A stretch of DNA of 64,000 nt from Nevskiaceae bacterium (GTDB lineage: Bacteria > Pseudomonadota > Gammaproteobacteria > Nevskiales > Nevskiaceae), in NCBI GenBank assembly GCA_004298465.1, contig SCRT01000005.1:88001-152000 (forward strand), read 5' to 3'. Positions within the stretch are counted from its first letter, which is position 1. Each line of letters opens with the position of its first letter. The translations under genes were made by a program, and so were the position numbers. This document shows, one piece after another, positions 7,586 through 15,513 of the stretch. The notes under the pieces were generated by a model. The model saw nothing but the letters and a program-made list of their open reading frames with translations. It searched no databases and was not told where the DNA came from.

Positions 7586-10106
7586 ACCTGCCCCAACTCC
7601 CACGTTCGACCCGGTCTGCGGCATGCGCGTCACGCCGGCACCGGACACGCCGCAGGCAGAACACGCCGGCCAGACGTATTTCTTCTGCGGCAATGGCTGC
7701 AGGACGAAATTCACGGCCGACCCGGAAGCTGCGCTCGCCAAGGCCCGGCGCCGCGACGTGGAAAAAGGCTTGCGTGACCCGGTGTGCGGCATGCGCACCG
7801 ACCCCGACGCTGCCGCTGCCGCTGCCGCGCACAGCTTCGACCACGACGGGCACCGTTACCACTTCTGCTCCGCGGGCTGCAAGGATCGCTTCGCCGCCGA
7901 CCCGGCGCGTTATCTGGACCCGTCCGACCCGCGCACCGCACCGCCTGCCTGCGCCACAGCTTGCGATATGGCTGTCGACAGGGGCGCGATCTACACCTGT
8001 CCGATGCACCCGGAAGTGCGTCATGTCGGGCCCGGCGACTGCCCGAAATGTGGCATGGCGCTCGACCCGCTGGACCCTGTCACGGCAGGGACGGACGACG
8101 ATGCCGCCAGCCGTGCGCTGGTGCACCTCTGGTGGCTGTGCGCCGCGCTCACGTTGCCGGTGTTCGTCATCGCCATGCTGCCGCATGCCGGGCTCGCGTG
8201 GCCGGCCGCGCTGCACGCGCCGCTGGGCTGGGCCGAAGCCGTGCTCGCCACGATCGTGACGTTGTGGGGCGGGCGCAGTTTCTTTGTCCGCGGCTGGAAC
8301 GGGCTGCGCGTGAAAAGCCCGAACATGTACACGCTCGTCGGCCTCGGCGCGGGCGTGGCATGGGCCTACAGCGCCGTCGCGTTCCTGGCTCCGGATCTGT
8401 TCCCCGCCGCGTTCCGCAACGCCCACGGCGGCGTTGCCGTGTACTTCGAATCCGCCGCCGTCATCATCACGCTTGTGATGCTCGGTGACGTGCTGGAGCA
8501 CCGCGCGCGGCGGCGCAGCAGCCGAGCCATCGCCGCACTGCTGGCACTGGCGCCGAAAACCGCCCACCGCGTGCGCGACGGCGCCGAAACGGAAGTCCCC
8601 ATCGACACCCTGCAGGCGGGTGATCTGCTGCGCGTGCGGCCGGGCGAAAAGCTGCCGGTCGACGGCGTGGTGGTCGAAGGCCGTTCCCACGTCGACGAAT
8701 CCATGTTGACCGGCGAGCCCCAACCGCAGGTGCGGCAGGCGGGTGCGGCCGTCAGCGCCGGCTGCATCAACGGCAACGGCGTGCTGCTGGTGCAGGCCAC
8801 ACGCGTCGGCGGCGCCACCACGCTGGCGCAGATCGTCGCGCTCGTCGCACAGGCGCAACGTTCGCGCGCACCGGCGCAGCGCATCGCCGACCGCGTCGCT
8901 GCGATCTTCGTCCCGGCGGTCGTGGCCTGCGCCGGGCTCGCGTTCATCAGCTGGGCCTTGTGGGGGCCGGCACCGAACCTGGCCCATGCGTTGGTGGCCG
9001 CGATCTCGGTACTCATCATCGCCTGCCCCTGTGCGCTCGGGCTGGCGACGCCGATTTCCATCATGGTCGCCAGCGGCCGCGGCGCCCAGGCCGGCGTGCT
9101 GTTCCGCGACGCGGCCGCCATCGAAGCGCTGCGCGAAGTGGACACCCTGGTCGTGGACAAGACCGGCACGCTCACCACCGGCCGCATGACACTGAGCGAA
9201 ATCCAGCCCTTCAACGGCTTCGAAGCCCGTGCGGCGCTCGCCCACGCCGCGGCGCTGGAAGTCGGCAGCGAGCACCCGTTGGCACGCGCCATCCGCGACC
9301 ACGCCCGTGAACAAGGCCTGGTGCCGCCGACCGCCAACACCTCGCAAGCGGTGCCCGGACAGGGCATGGCCGGCACCGTGGAAGGCCGCACCGTGGCACT
9401 CGGCAATACCGCCCTAATGCAGGCGCAGGGCGTGGACTGCAGCGCCGCTGAAAGCCCCGCCGCAGCGCTACGTACACGCGGCGCCACCACCAGCTTCCTG
9501 GCCGTGGACGGCAAGCTGGCCGCACTGCTCGCCATATCCGACCAGGTCAAGCCGGAAGCCGCGGCGACGCTGCGCGCACTCAAGGCCGCCGGGCTGTCCG
9601 TCATCATGGCCACCGGCGACGCGGCGGCCACCGCGCAGGCCGTGGCAGCCGTTTTGCCGCTGGACGGCGTGGAAGCCGAGCTCACGCCGGCCGGCAAGGC
9701 GGCGCTCGTGGCCCGTCTCAAGGCTGCCGGGCAGCGCGTGGCGATGGCCGGCGACGGCATCAACGACGCCCCAGCGCTAGCGGCCGCGGATGTCGGCATC
9801 GCCATGGGCACAGGCACCGACGTGGCGATTGAAAGCGCCACCGTCACGCTCGTCGGCGGCACACTGGGCGGGCTGGTGCGCGCACGGGCGCTGTCGCAAG
9901 CCACGGTCCACAACATTCGCCAGAACCTATTCTTCGCCTTCATCTACAACGGTATCGGCATCCCCATCGCCGCCGGCGCGCTGTACCTGGCCTTCGGCCT
10001 TATGCTGTCACCGATGATCGCCGCGCTCGCCATGAGCCTGTCCTCCGTCTCGGTGGTGACGAATGCCCTGCGCCTGCAGCGCGTGAAACTGGACTCCGGA
10101 AGCTGA
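7578..10106 (+). CDS. copA: P1B-type copper-exporting ATPase with YHS-YHS-HMBD N-terminus
   Basis: This 842-aa membrane pump expels monovalent copper (possibly silver). The catalytic core is complete: TGE in MLTGEP, the CPC metal site at residues 483-485 (CPCALGLATP), phosphorylated D527 in DKTGT, GDGINDAPAL, and MSLSSVSVV in the last helix, typical of the Cu(I) class. The N-terminus is unusual: two YHS domains (about residues 10-50 and 67-107, each DPVCGM then FCxxGC) and a CPMHPEV...CPKCGM heavy-metal-binding domain (138-162) replace the usual HMA CxxC domains. The start ATG at 7578 overlaps the regulator stop; an upstream in-frame extension is rejected. Confidence 0.93.
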   Translation: MTEPAPTPTFDPVCGMRVTPAPDTPQAEHAGQTYFFCGNGCRTKFTADPEAALAKARRRDVEKGLRDPVCGMRTDPDAAAAAAAHSFDHDGHRYHFCSAGCKDRFAADPARYLDPSDPRTAPPACATACDMAVDRGAIYTCPMHPEVRHVGPGDCPKCGMALDPLDPVTAGTDDDAASRALVHLWWLCAALTLPVFVIAMLPHAGLAWPAALHAPLGWAEAVLATIVTLWGGRSFFVRGWNGLRVKSPNMYTLVGLGAGVAWAYSAVAFLAPDLFPAAFRNAHGGVAVYFESAAVIITLVMLGDVLEHRARRRSSRAIAALLALAPKTAHRVRDGAETEVPIDTLQAGDLLRVRPGEKLPVDGVVVEGRSHVDESMLTGEPQPQVRQAGAAVSAGCINGNGVLLVQATRVGGATTLAQIVALVAQAQRSRAPAQRIADRVAAIFVPAVVACAGLAFISWALWGPAPNLAHALVAAISVLIIACPCALGLATPISIMVASGRGAQAGVLFRDAAAIEALREVDTLVVDKTGTLTTGRMTLSEIQPFNGFEARAALAHAAALEVGSEHPLARAIRDHAREQGLVPPTANTSQAVPGQGMAGTVEGRTVALGNTALMQAQGVDCSAAESPAAALRTRGATTSFLAVDGKLAALLAISDQVKPEAAATLRALKAAGLSVIMATGDAAATAQAVAAVLPLDGVEAELTPAGKAALVARLKAAGQRVAMAGDGINDAPALAAADVGIAMGTGTDVAIESATVTLVGGTLGGLVRARALSQATVHNIRQNLFFAFIYNGIGIPIAAGALYLAFGLMLSPMIAALAMSLSSVSVVTNALRLQRVKLDSGS

Positions 10107-10227
10107 AGCTCGATCCTGACCGCGTCACATCTTTCGACCGCTCACCGTTCACCGCTCACGCCTCATCCGTGACACCCGCCGTCGAATCCGCGAGACTCCA
10201 GAACCTGCACGCAATGGGGAACTGGAC

Positions 10228-11106
10228 ATGCAGCTGGCATGGCGAACGACGCTGGGCTTCATGCGGCGCGCACTGGCGCTGGCAGTGCTGGCGCTGGCAT
10301 TTCCGATCGCTGCAGCCCCGCCAGCGCTCGGGCTCGTCGACCTCTACCCCGGCCATCTCGACCTCTCAAAGTACTGGGTCAGCGAGAAATACGACGGCGT
10401 GCGCGGCTATTGGGACGGGCACGCATTGTGGACGCGCGGCGGCAAACGCATCGCGGTACCCGCGTGGTTCACGGAGGGCTGGCCGGCGACAAGATTGGAC
10501 GGCGAGCTGTGGGCAGGCTACGACGGCTTCGAGCGCGCCTCGGCCACGGTGCGCAGCGCAGCGGCTGACGATGATGCGTGGCACCAGTTGCGCTATCTGG
10601 TCTTCGACCAGCCGGGCCACGCCGGGTCCTTCGATACGCGGGTTCCGGCCATCCGCGCCGCAGTCGCCATGATCGGCCAGCCGTGGGTGGTGGCCGTGCA
10701 GCAATTCCACGTAAACGACGAACCCGAATTGCGCGCGGCATTGCAGCGCGTGATCGACAAGGGTGGTGAAGGGCTGGTACTGCACCGCGGCGATGCGCCG
10801 TGGCGCGCCGGGCGCGGTGTGGGGCTCTACAAGCTCAAGCCGTGGCGGGATGCCGAAGCGCGCGTCATCGCCATCAATCCGGGCCGTGGGCGGCTGCAAG
10901 GCCTGATGGGCTCGCTGCGCGTCCGCACGCCGGAAGGCCGCGAGTTCTCCATCGGTTCCGGCTTCACCGACGCCCAGCGCGCCGACCCGCCCCGCATCGG
11001 CGCCTGGATCACCTATCGTTACACCAGCCTCACGGCCACCGGCCTGCCGCGCTTCGCACGCTTCCTGCGCAAGCGCCCGGAAGGGCCGCCCGCCACGGCG
11101 CAATGA
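10228..11106 (+). CDS. ligE: exported ATP-dependent DNA ligase (LigE-like)
   Basis: This 292-aa protein is a minimal ATP-dependent DNA ligase with a signal peptide (about residues 1-30, cleavage near AAA-PPALG). The adenylation lysine is K54 in motif I, KYDGVRG, followed by LDGELW (motif III), EGLVLHRG (motif IV) and LYKLKPW (motif V). A short OB-fold completes it and there is no DNA-binding extra domain, as in the LigE group. LigE enzymes act in the periplasm and are thought to help DNA uptake or extracellular DNA repair. It stands alone; no competence gene is near. Confidence 0.9.
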   Translation: MQLAWRTTLGFMRRALALAVLALAFPIAAAPPALGLVDLYPGHLDLSKYWVSEKYDGVRGYWDGHALWTRGGKRIAVPAWFTEGWPATRLDGELWAGYDGFERASATVRSAAADDDAWHQLRYLVFDQPGHAGSFDTRVPAIRAAVAMIGQPWVVAVQQFHVNDEPELRAALQRVIDKGGEGLVLHRGDAPWRAGRGVGLYKLKPWRDAEARVIAINPGRGRLQGLMGSLRVRTPEGREFSIGSGFTDAQRADPPRIGAWITYRYTSLTATGLPRFARFLRKRPEGPPATAQ

Positions 11107-11234
11107 CCTCGGAACAAGGGAACCGCATCACCTTTGTTGTATAGCTCGACGTTATAAGACTAGTCTTCGAATATCGCTTGGGTCCCCGTAGAATGCGGCG
11201 CCCGCCCTTCTCGATCCTCCCTACAGGAAATGAC

Positions 11235-12509
11235 ATGAAACGCGACACCATTGCCGTCCACGGCGGTTTCAAGAACGATCCGGTTACCCGCTCGGTGGTA
11301 GTTCCCATCTACCAGACCACCAGCTTCACGTTCGACGACACGCAGTACGGCGCCGACCTCTTCGACCTGAAGATCCCCGGCGGCAATATCTACACGCGGC
11401 TCATGAACCCGACCACGGACGTGATGGAAAAGCGTGTAGCCGAGCTGGAAGGTGGTGTCGCGGCGCTGGGCATGGCCTCCGGCATGGCGGCGATCACCGC
11501 CGCCACCCACAACCTCGCACACGCCGGCGACAACATCGTCGCCACGGCGCAGGTCTACGGCGGCACCTACACGTTCTTCTCGCACACGCTGCGCGAACAG
11601 GGCGTGGAAGCACGGCTGGTGGACGGCCGCAACCCGGCGGCCTTCGAGGCTGCCATCGACGACCGCACGAAGATGGTCTACTGCGAATCCGTCGGCAACC
11701 CGGCCGGCAACGTCGTGGACATCGAAGCCATCGCGCAGATCGCGCACAAGCACGGCGTGGCGCTGGTGGTCGACAACACCGTGCCGACGCCGATCCTGTG
11801 CCGCCCCATCGAGTGGGGCGCGGACATCGTCGTGCACGCGATGACGAAATTCCTCAACGGCCACGGCAACTCCATCGGCGGCGTGATCGTCGACTCCGGC
11901 AAGTTCCAGTGGGCCGGCAATCCCCGCTATCCACAATTCTGGCAGCCGGAACCGGCCTATCACGGCACGGTCTACACCGAGGCTTTCGGTGCCGCGGCCT
12001 TTGTCGCCCGCGCCCGCACCGTGCCGCTGCGCAACGAAGGCGGCGCACCCTCGCCGTTCAATTCCTTCCTCATGCTCATCGGCATCGAAACCCTCGCGCT
12101 GCGCATGGAACGCCACTGCGCGAACGCGCTGGCGCTGGCCCGCCACCTCAAGGCGCACCCGAAAGTGGCGTGGGTGAACTTCGCCGGGCTGGAAGGCGAT
12201 CGCGACTACGCGCTGGCGCAGAAGTACATGGATGGGGGCATTCCTTCATCGCTGTTCACCTTCGGCATCAAGGGCGGGCGCGAAGCCTGTGTCCGCTTCA
12301 TGGACCAGCTCCAGCTCGTCAAGCGCCTCGTCAACATCGGCGACGCCAAGACGCTGGCCTGCCACCCGGCCTCCACCACGCACCGCCAGCTCAACGATGC
12401 GGAGCTCGCCACGGCCGGCGTCACGCCGGACCTCGTGCGCCTGTGCGTCGGCATCGAGCACATCGACGACCTGATCGCGGACGTCGACCAGGCGCTTGCC
12501 ACCGCCTGA
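11235..12509 (+). CDS. metY: O-acetylhomoserine sulfhydrylase (aminocarboxypropyltransferase)
   Basis: This 424-aa pyridoxal-phosphate enzyme of the Cys/Met metabolism family makes homocysteine from O-acetylhomoserine and sulfide. The start ATG at 11235 follows an AGGAA site. Features include YTRLMNPTTDVMEKRVAELEGG near residue 55, LVVDNTVPTP, and the PLP lysine K205 in HAMTKFLNGHG. The length and the insertion after the PLP lysine favour MetY over MetB or MetZ. It is the only methionine gene in the window. No SAM riboswitch was recognised in the 128-base upstream region. Confidence 0.9.
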   Translation: MKRDTIAVHGGFKNDPVTRSVVVPIYQTTSFTFDDTQYGADLFDLKIPGGNIYTRLMNPTTDVMEKRVAELEGGVAALGMASGMAAITAATHNLAHAGDNIVATAQVYGGTYTFFSHTLREQGVEARLVDGRNPAAFEAAIDDRTKMVYCESVGNPAGNVVDIEAIAQIAHKHGVALVVDNTVPTPILCRPIEWGADIVVHAMTKFLNGHGNSIGGVIVDSGKFQWAGNPRYPQFWQPEPAYHGTVYTEAFGAAAFVARARTVPLRNEGGAPSPFNSFLMLIGIETLALRMERHCANALALARHLKAHPKVAWVNFAGLEGDRDYALAQKYMDGGIPSSLFTFGIKGGREACVRFMDQLQLVKRLVNIGDAKTLACHPASTTHRQLNDAELATAGVTPDLVRLCVGIEHIDDLIADVDQALATA

Positions 12510-12526
12510 GGCGCGTTACCGCGATA

Positions 12527-12557
12527 CTGACGCCCGCCCACCAGGAGCGGGCGTCAG
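12527..12557. terminator. bidirectional terminator-like hairpin between metY and zitB
   Basis: A perfect 11-base stem, CTGACGCCCGC (12527-12537) with GCGGGCGTCAG (12547-12557), closes a 9-base loop. It lies 18 bases after the metY stop and between two convergent genes. No T-run follows, so it may slow polymerase or protect 3' ends rather than act as a classical terminator. Confidence 0.6.
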
Positions 12558-12591
12558 GCAGGGGGTGATGAGAAAGGGGTGAGGTGAGGGT

Positions 12592-13560
12592 TTAGCCGCC
12601 GACCACGTGCCCGTCGGGCAGCTGGTGGCAAATGTCGCCGGGATCCACGCAGCCACTGCGCTCCACCTGCACCGTCGCGTGCGTCACTTTGAACGCGTCG
12701 CGCAGGTAGTCGTGAACACGCTGCAACACCATATCGCCATCACCTGCTTGCGTTGCGACGTGAAGGCTGACGACCGGCGCATCGCCAGTCAACGACCAGA
12801 CATGGAGATGGTGAACGCCCTGCACGCCCGGCAACGCCGCAACGCCACGGCTCAAGGATTCGGGATCGAGCGTGGGCGGCGTACCTTCCAGCAGCACGTG
12901 CCCAGCTTCGCGCGTCAGCCGCCAGCCGGAACGCAAGATCAGCGCCGACACGAACAGCGACAGCAGCGGGTCCGCCGGCAACCAGCCGAACAGCCAGATG
13001 ATGCCCGCCGCGAGGATGGCGGCGATGGAGCCCAGCAGATCGCTGGTGACATGTGCGCGCGCACCGCGTTCGTTCAGCGACCGGGCGCCTGCCAGCGCCA
13101 CGAACGCGCCGAGATTCGCCACCGCGCCGATCGCTGCAACCAGCAGCATCAGCGGTGCGTCGACGTCGACCGGGTGCAGCAGGCGACGCCCTGCGGCGAC
13201 GATCACAAACAGCGTCAGCACAATGAGCGCCAGTCCGTTCGTGTACGCGGCCAGCGTCTGGAAGCGGGCGGAACCATAGGAGCGCGCCGGGCTCGGCGGG
13301 CGGCGCGTCGCGTAGATCGCAACGATCGCCAGCAGCAATGATGCGGAATCCGCCAGCATGTGCGCCGCTTCCGCGAGCAGTGCGATGGAATGGGCATAAA
13401 AGCCACCAGTGGCTTCCACCAGCGTGAAGACGCCAAGGATCACAAGCGCGATCATCAGCCGCTGTGGGCCGGCATCCGCATGGTCGTGACCATGCCCATC
13501 GCCATGCCCATGGTCATGGCTGTGCAGGTGGTGATGCTGAAGGTCGGGCGTGGAGGTCAT
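12592..13560 (-). CDS. zitB: cation diffusion facilitator (zinc exporter, ZitB/CzcD-like)
   Basis: This 322-aa inner-membrane antiporter exports zinc or related divalent ions. The N-terminal tail is histidine-rich (HHHLHSHDHGHGDGHGHDH). Six transmembrane helices follow, with the site-A ligands H and D in AEAAHMLADS (helix II) and HVTSDLLGS (helix V). The C-terminal cytoplasmic domain has GVHHLHVWSLTGD. A cysteine/histidine ending (SGCVDPGDICHQLPDGH) may be an extra metal site. It lies close to the MerR/CopA unit but on the other strand. Confidence 0.93.
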   Translation of the reverse strand: MTSTPDLQHHHLHSHDHGHGDGHGHDHADAGPQRLMIALVILGVFTLVEATGGFYAHSIALLAEAAHMLADSASLLLAIVAIYATRRPPSPARSYGSARFQTLAAYTNGLALIVLTLFVIVAAGRRLLHPVDVDAPLMLLVAAIGAVANLGAFVALAGARSLNERGARAHVTSDLLGSIAAILAAGIIWLFGWLPADPLLSLFVSALILRSGWRLTREAGHVLLEGTPPTLDPESLSRGVAALPGVQGVHHLHVWSLTGDAPVVSLHVATQAGDGDMVLQRVHDYLRDAFKVTHATVQVERSGCVDPGDICHQLPDGHVVGG

Positions 13561-13602
13561 TCGTCCATCATGACACGCACCGGCCGCGTCCGGCGACGCC
13601 TG

Positions 13603-13839
13603 TCACCACCACCCCAGCCGCCCGCCGACGAAGGGCAGCGCAACCAGCGCGCCGCCCGCCACGGCCAGCGTCCACGGCGAGTCGACGAACAGCGGGAACA
13701 ACAGCAACGCAAGGCCGCAGGCCAGTGCCGGCACACTCGCGGCGCGCTTCGCGTACATCAGGTAGCCGGCTCCGAACGCGCTCAGCACCACGCCGATGAA
13801 CAGGCTGGCCGGGCTGCCGGAGAACACGGCGTGCGGCAA
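13603..13839 (-). CDS. small hydrophobic membrane protein, function unknown
   Basis: This 78-aa protein is predicted to span the membrane two or three times (LFIGVVLSAFGAGYLMYA, LACGLALLLFPLFV, LAVAGGALVALPFV). It begins 4 bases after the aldehyde dehydrogenase stop, probably with TTG at 13839 (a GTG four codons in is an alternative), so it is likely coupled to that gene. I recognise the type as a small conserved hypothetical found in gammaproteobacteria but cannot give a function. Confidence 0.6.
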   Translation of the reverse strand: MPHAVFSGSPASLFIGVVLSAFGAGYLMYAKRAASVPALACGLALLLFPLFVDSPWTLAVAGGALVALPFVGGRLGWW

Positions 13840-13843
13840 CCGG

Positions 13844-15292
13844 TCAGACGATTTTCATCAGCCAGTGCACGAGCTTGCGCAGCCGCGAGGTATACGGCGG
13901 CGCGAACAGCGCGGTCAGCGACCAGCGGTTGCGCACCACGGCGCGCTCGTGCGAGAAAGCCGCGAAGCCGTAGTGGCCGTGGCCATGGCCGATGCCGGAA
14001 TTGTTGACACCGCCGAACGGCAGGTTGCCGTGCAGGAACTGGACGACGGAATGGTTGACACAGGCACCGCCGGAGCTGGTGCGCGCCAGTACCTTGTCGA
14101 TGTTTGCCTGGGTGTTGCCCCACACGTACAGAGCCAGCGGCTTGGGGTCGGCGTTGATGCGCTGGATCACTTCGTCGAGGTTGCCGTAGGGAATGATCGG
14201 CAGCAGCGGCCCGAAGATCTCGGTCTTGAGGATCTTCGCGTCAGCCGGCACGTTCTCCAGCAATGTCGGTGCAATATAGCTGTTCGCCTCGTCCACCGTG
14301 CCGCCCACCACGGCCTGCGCGCCGTGTGCGCGGGCGTCATCCAGCAGCGCCTTGACGCGCCCGGTGTGGCGCGAGTTGACGATGCGTCCGTAGTCTGGGT
14401 TGTCTTCCAGCTTTGCGGCATCTGCCCCGTAACCGTGCTCCAGCGCCGCACGGCACTCGTTCACGAACGCGTCCTTCACGGATTCATGGACGTAGATGTG
14501 GTCCGGCGCAATGCAGGTCTGCCCGCAGTTCGTGAACTTCGACCACATCAGATTGCGCGCTGCTTCGTGCAGCTTCGCATCCGGTTCGATGATCGTCGGG
14601 CTGCGCCCACCCAGCTCCAGGGTGACGCTCGTCAGGTGCTTGGCGGCGGCTGCCATCACCACCTTGCCGATCGCCGGCGCGCCAGTGAAGAAGATGTGGT
14701 CGAAGGGCAGCTCCAGCAATGCGGTGGACACGTCCACGTTACCTTCGAACAGCGCCACTTCGTCCTCGCGGAACACCTCGGCAACGAGCCTGGCCATTAC
14801 CGCCGACAGGTGCGGCGTCATTTCCGACGGCTTGAGGATCGCGGTATTGCCGGCTGCGATGGCGGATATCAGCGGCCCGAAAGTCAGGTTCACCGGGTAG
14901 TTCCACGGTGAAATAATGAGGCAACGTCCACGCGGCTGGAGCTGCACCCAAGCCTGCGTGCCGAGCATCGGCAACGTCGGGCGCACGCGGTGCGGTCGCA
15001 TCCATTTCTTCAGATGGCGGATCGCGTCGTTCGCTTCCGCGATGACTGGCAGGATTTCCGCAAGGTCCATTTCCGCCTGCGGCTTGCGGTAGTCCGCCGC
15101 GCCCGCTTCATACCACTGCGGCGTGTAGTCCAGCACCGCCTGCTTGAGCTTACGCAGTTTCGCGATACGTTCTTCCGCGGTCGAGGCGCGCAGCCGCAGT
15201 GCCGTGGCCTGCTGGCGCTCGAACACTTCGCGAATTCGGTCGTGGACCACGTTTCCCACGTCACGCTCAACGGCGGAAGCTACAGCATTCAT
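13844..15292 (-). CDS. aldehyde dehydrogenase, ALDH3/coniferyl-aldehyde dehydrogenase type
   Basis: This 482-aa NAD(P)-dependent enzyme oxidises aldehydes to acids. The oxyanion asparagine region is SPWNYPVNLTF, the general base lies in LELGGRSP, and the catalytic cysteine is C260 in NCGQTCIAPD. The C-terminal tail after the core is hydrophobic and basic (YTSRLRKLVHWLMKIV), as in membrane-associated ALDH3 enzymes that act on fatty aldehydes. Bacterial relatives are often named coniferyl aldehyde dehydrogenase, but the substrate here is not known. It is divergent from the glucosylglycerol gene across 221 bases. Confidence 0.9.
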   Translation of the reverse strand: MNAVASAVERDVGNVVHDRIREVFERQQATALRLRASTAEERIAKLRKLKQAVLDYTPQWYEAGAADYRKPQAEMDLAEILPVIAEANDAIRHLKKWMRPHRVRPTLPMLGTQAWVQLQPRGRCLIISPWNYPVNLTFGPLISAIAAGNTAILKPSEMTPHLSAVMARLVAEVFREDEVALFEGNVDVSTALLELPFDHIFFTGAPAIGKVVMAAAAKHLTSVTLELGGRSPTIIEPDAKLHEAARNLMWSKFTNCGQTCIAPDHIYVHESVKDAFVNECRAALEHGYGADAAKLEDNPDYGRIVNSRHTGRVKALLDDARAHGAQAVVGGTVDEANSYIAPTLLENVPADAKILKTEIFGPLLPIIPYGNLDEVIQRINADPKPLALYVWGNTQANIDKVLARTSSGGACVNHSVVQFLHGNLPFGGVNNSGIGHGHGHYGFAAFSHERAVVRNRWSLTALFAPPYTSRLRKLVHWLMKIV

Positions 15293-15513
15293 CGAAATCT
15301 CCTCATGAGGGCCCGCATGTGCCCTGTTTCCGCAAGAGTCTACAACAGCGCATTGCCGACCGGCGGGTTGCGCATCCGGGGCACAGCACGTACGGTAAAT
15401 AGCTCATTTGACGCTTGCGCCTCCTCATGGCTGGCAGAGGCTCCGGAAGCCCGCAGGCAGGAACTGCCTGCTACTGCACGGCGTGATGGTGACGCAGAAC
15501 CTCCCCAGGAGCG
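15293..15513. other. divergent intergenic region with hairpin
   Basis: This 221-base region separates the aldehyde dehydrogenase and ggpPS genes and should hold promoters for both. A compact hairpin, GCAGGCAG (15453-15460) and CTGCCTGC (15464-15471) with loop GAA, lies about 43 bases before the ggpPS start, in its presumed leader. CCAGGAG just before the ATG at 15514 is the ribosome binding site. I could not identify a convincing -35/-10 pair. Confidence 0.45.

Noticed and set aside
7557-9347. Minus-strand frame of about 596 codons opposite the copper ATPase
   Set aside because: It is a shadow of the ATPase frame; the coded peptide is arginine- and glycine-rich without motifs.
11107-11234. 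SAM riboswitch before metY
   Set aside because: The 127-base region shows no recognisable riboswitch core, and possible -10 boxes (TATAAG, TAGAAT) lack a matching -35 box.
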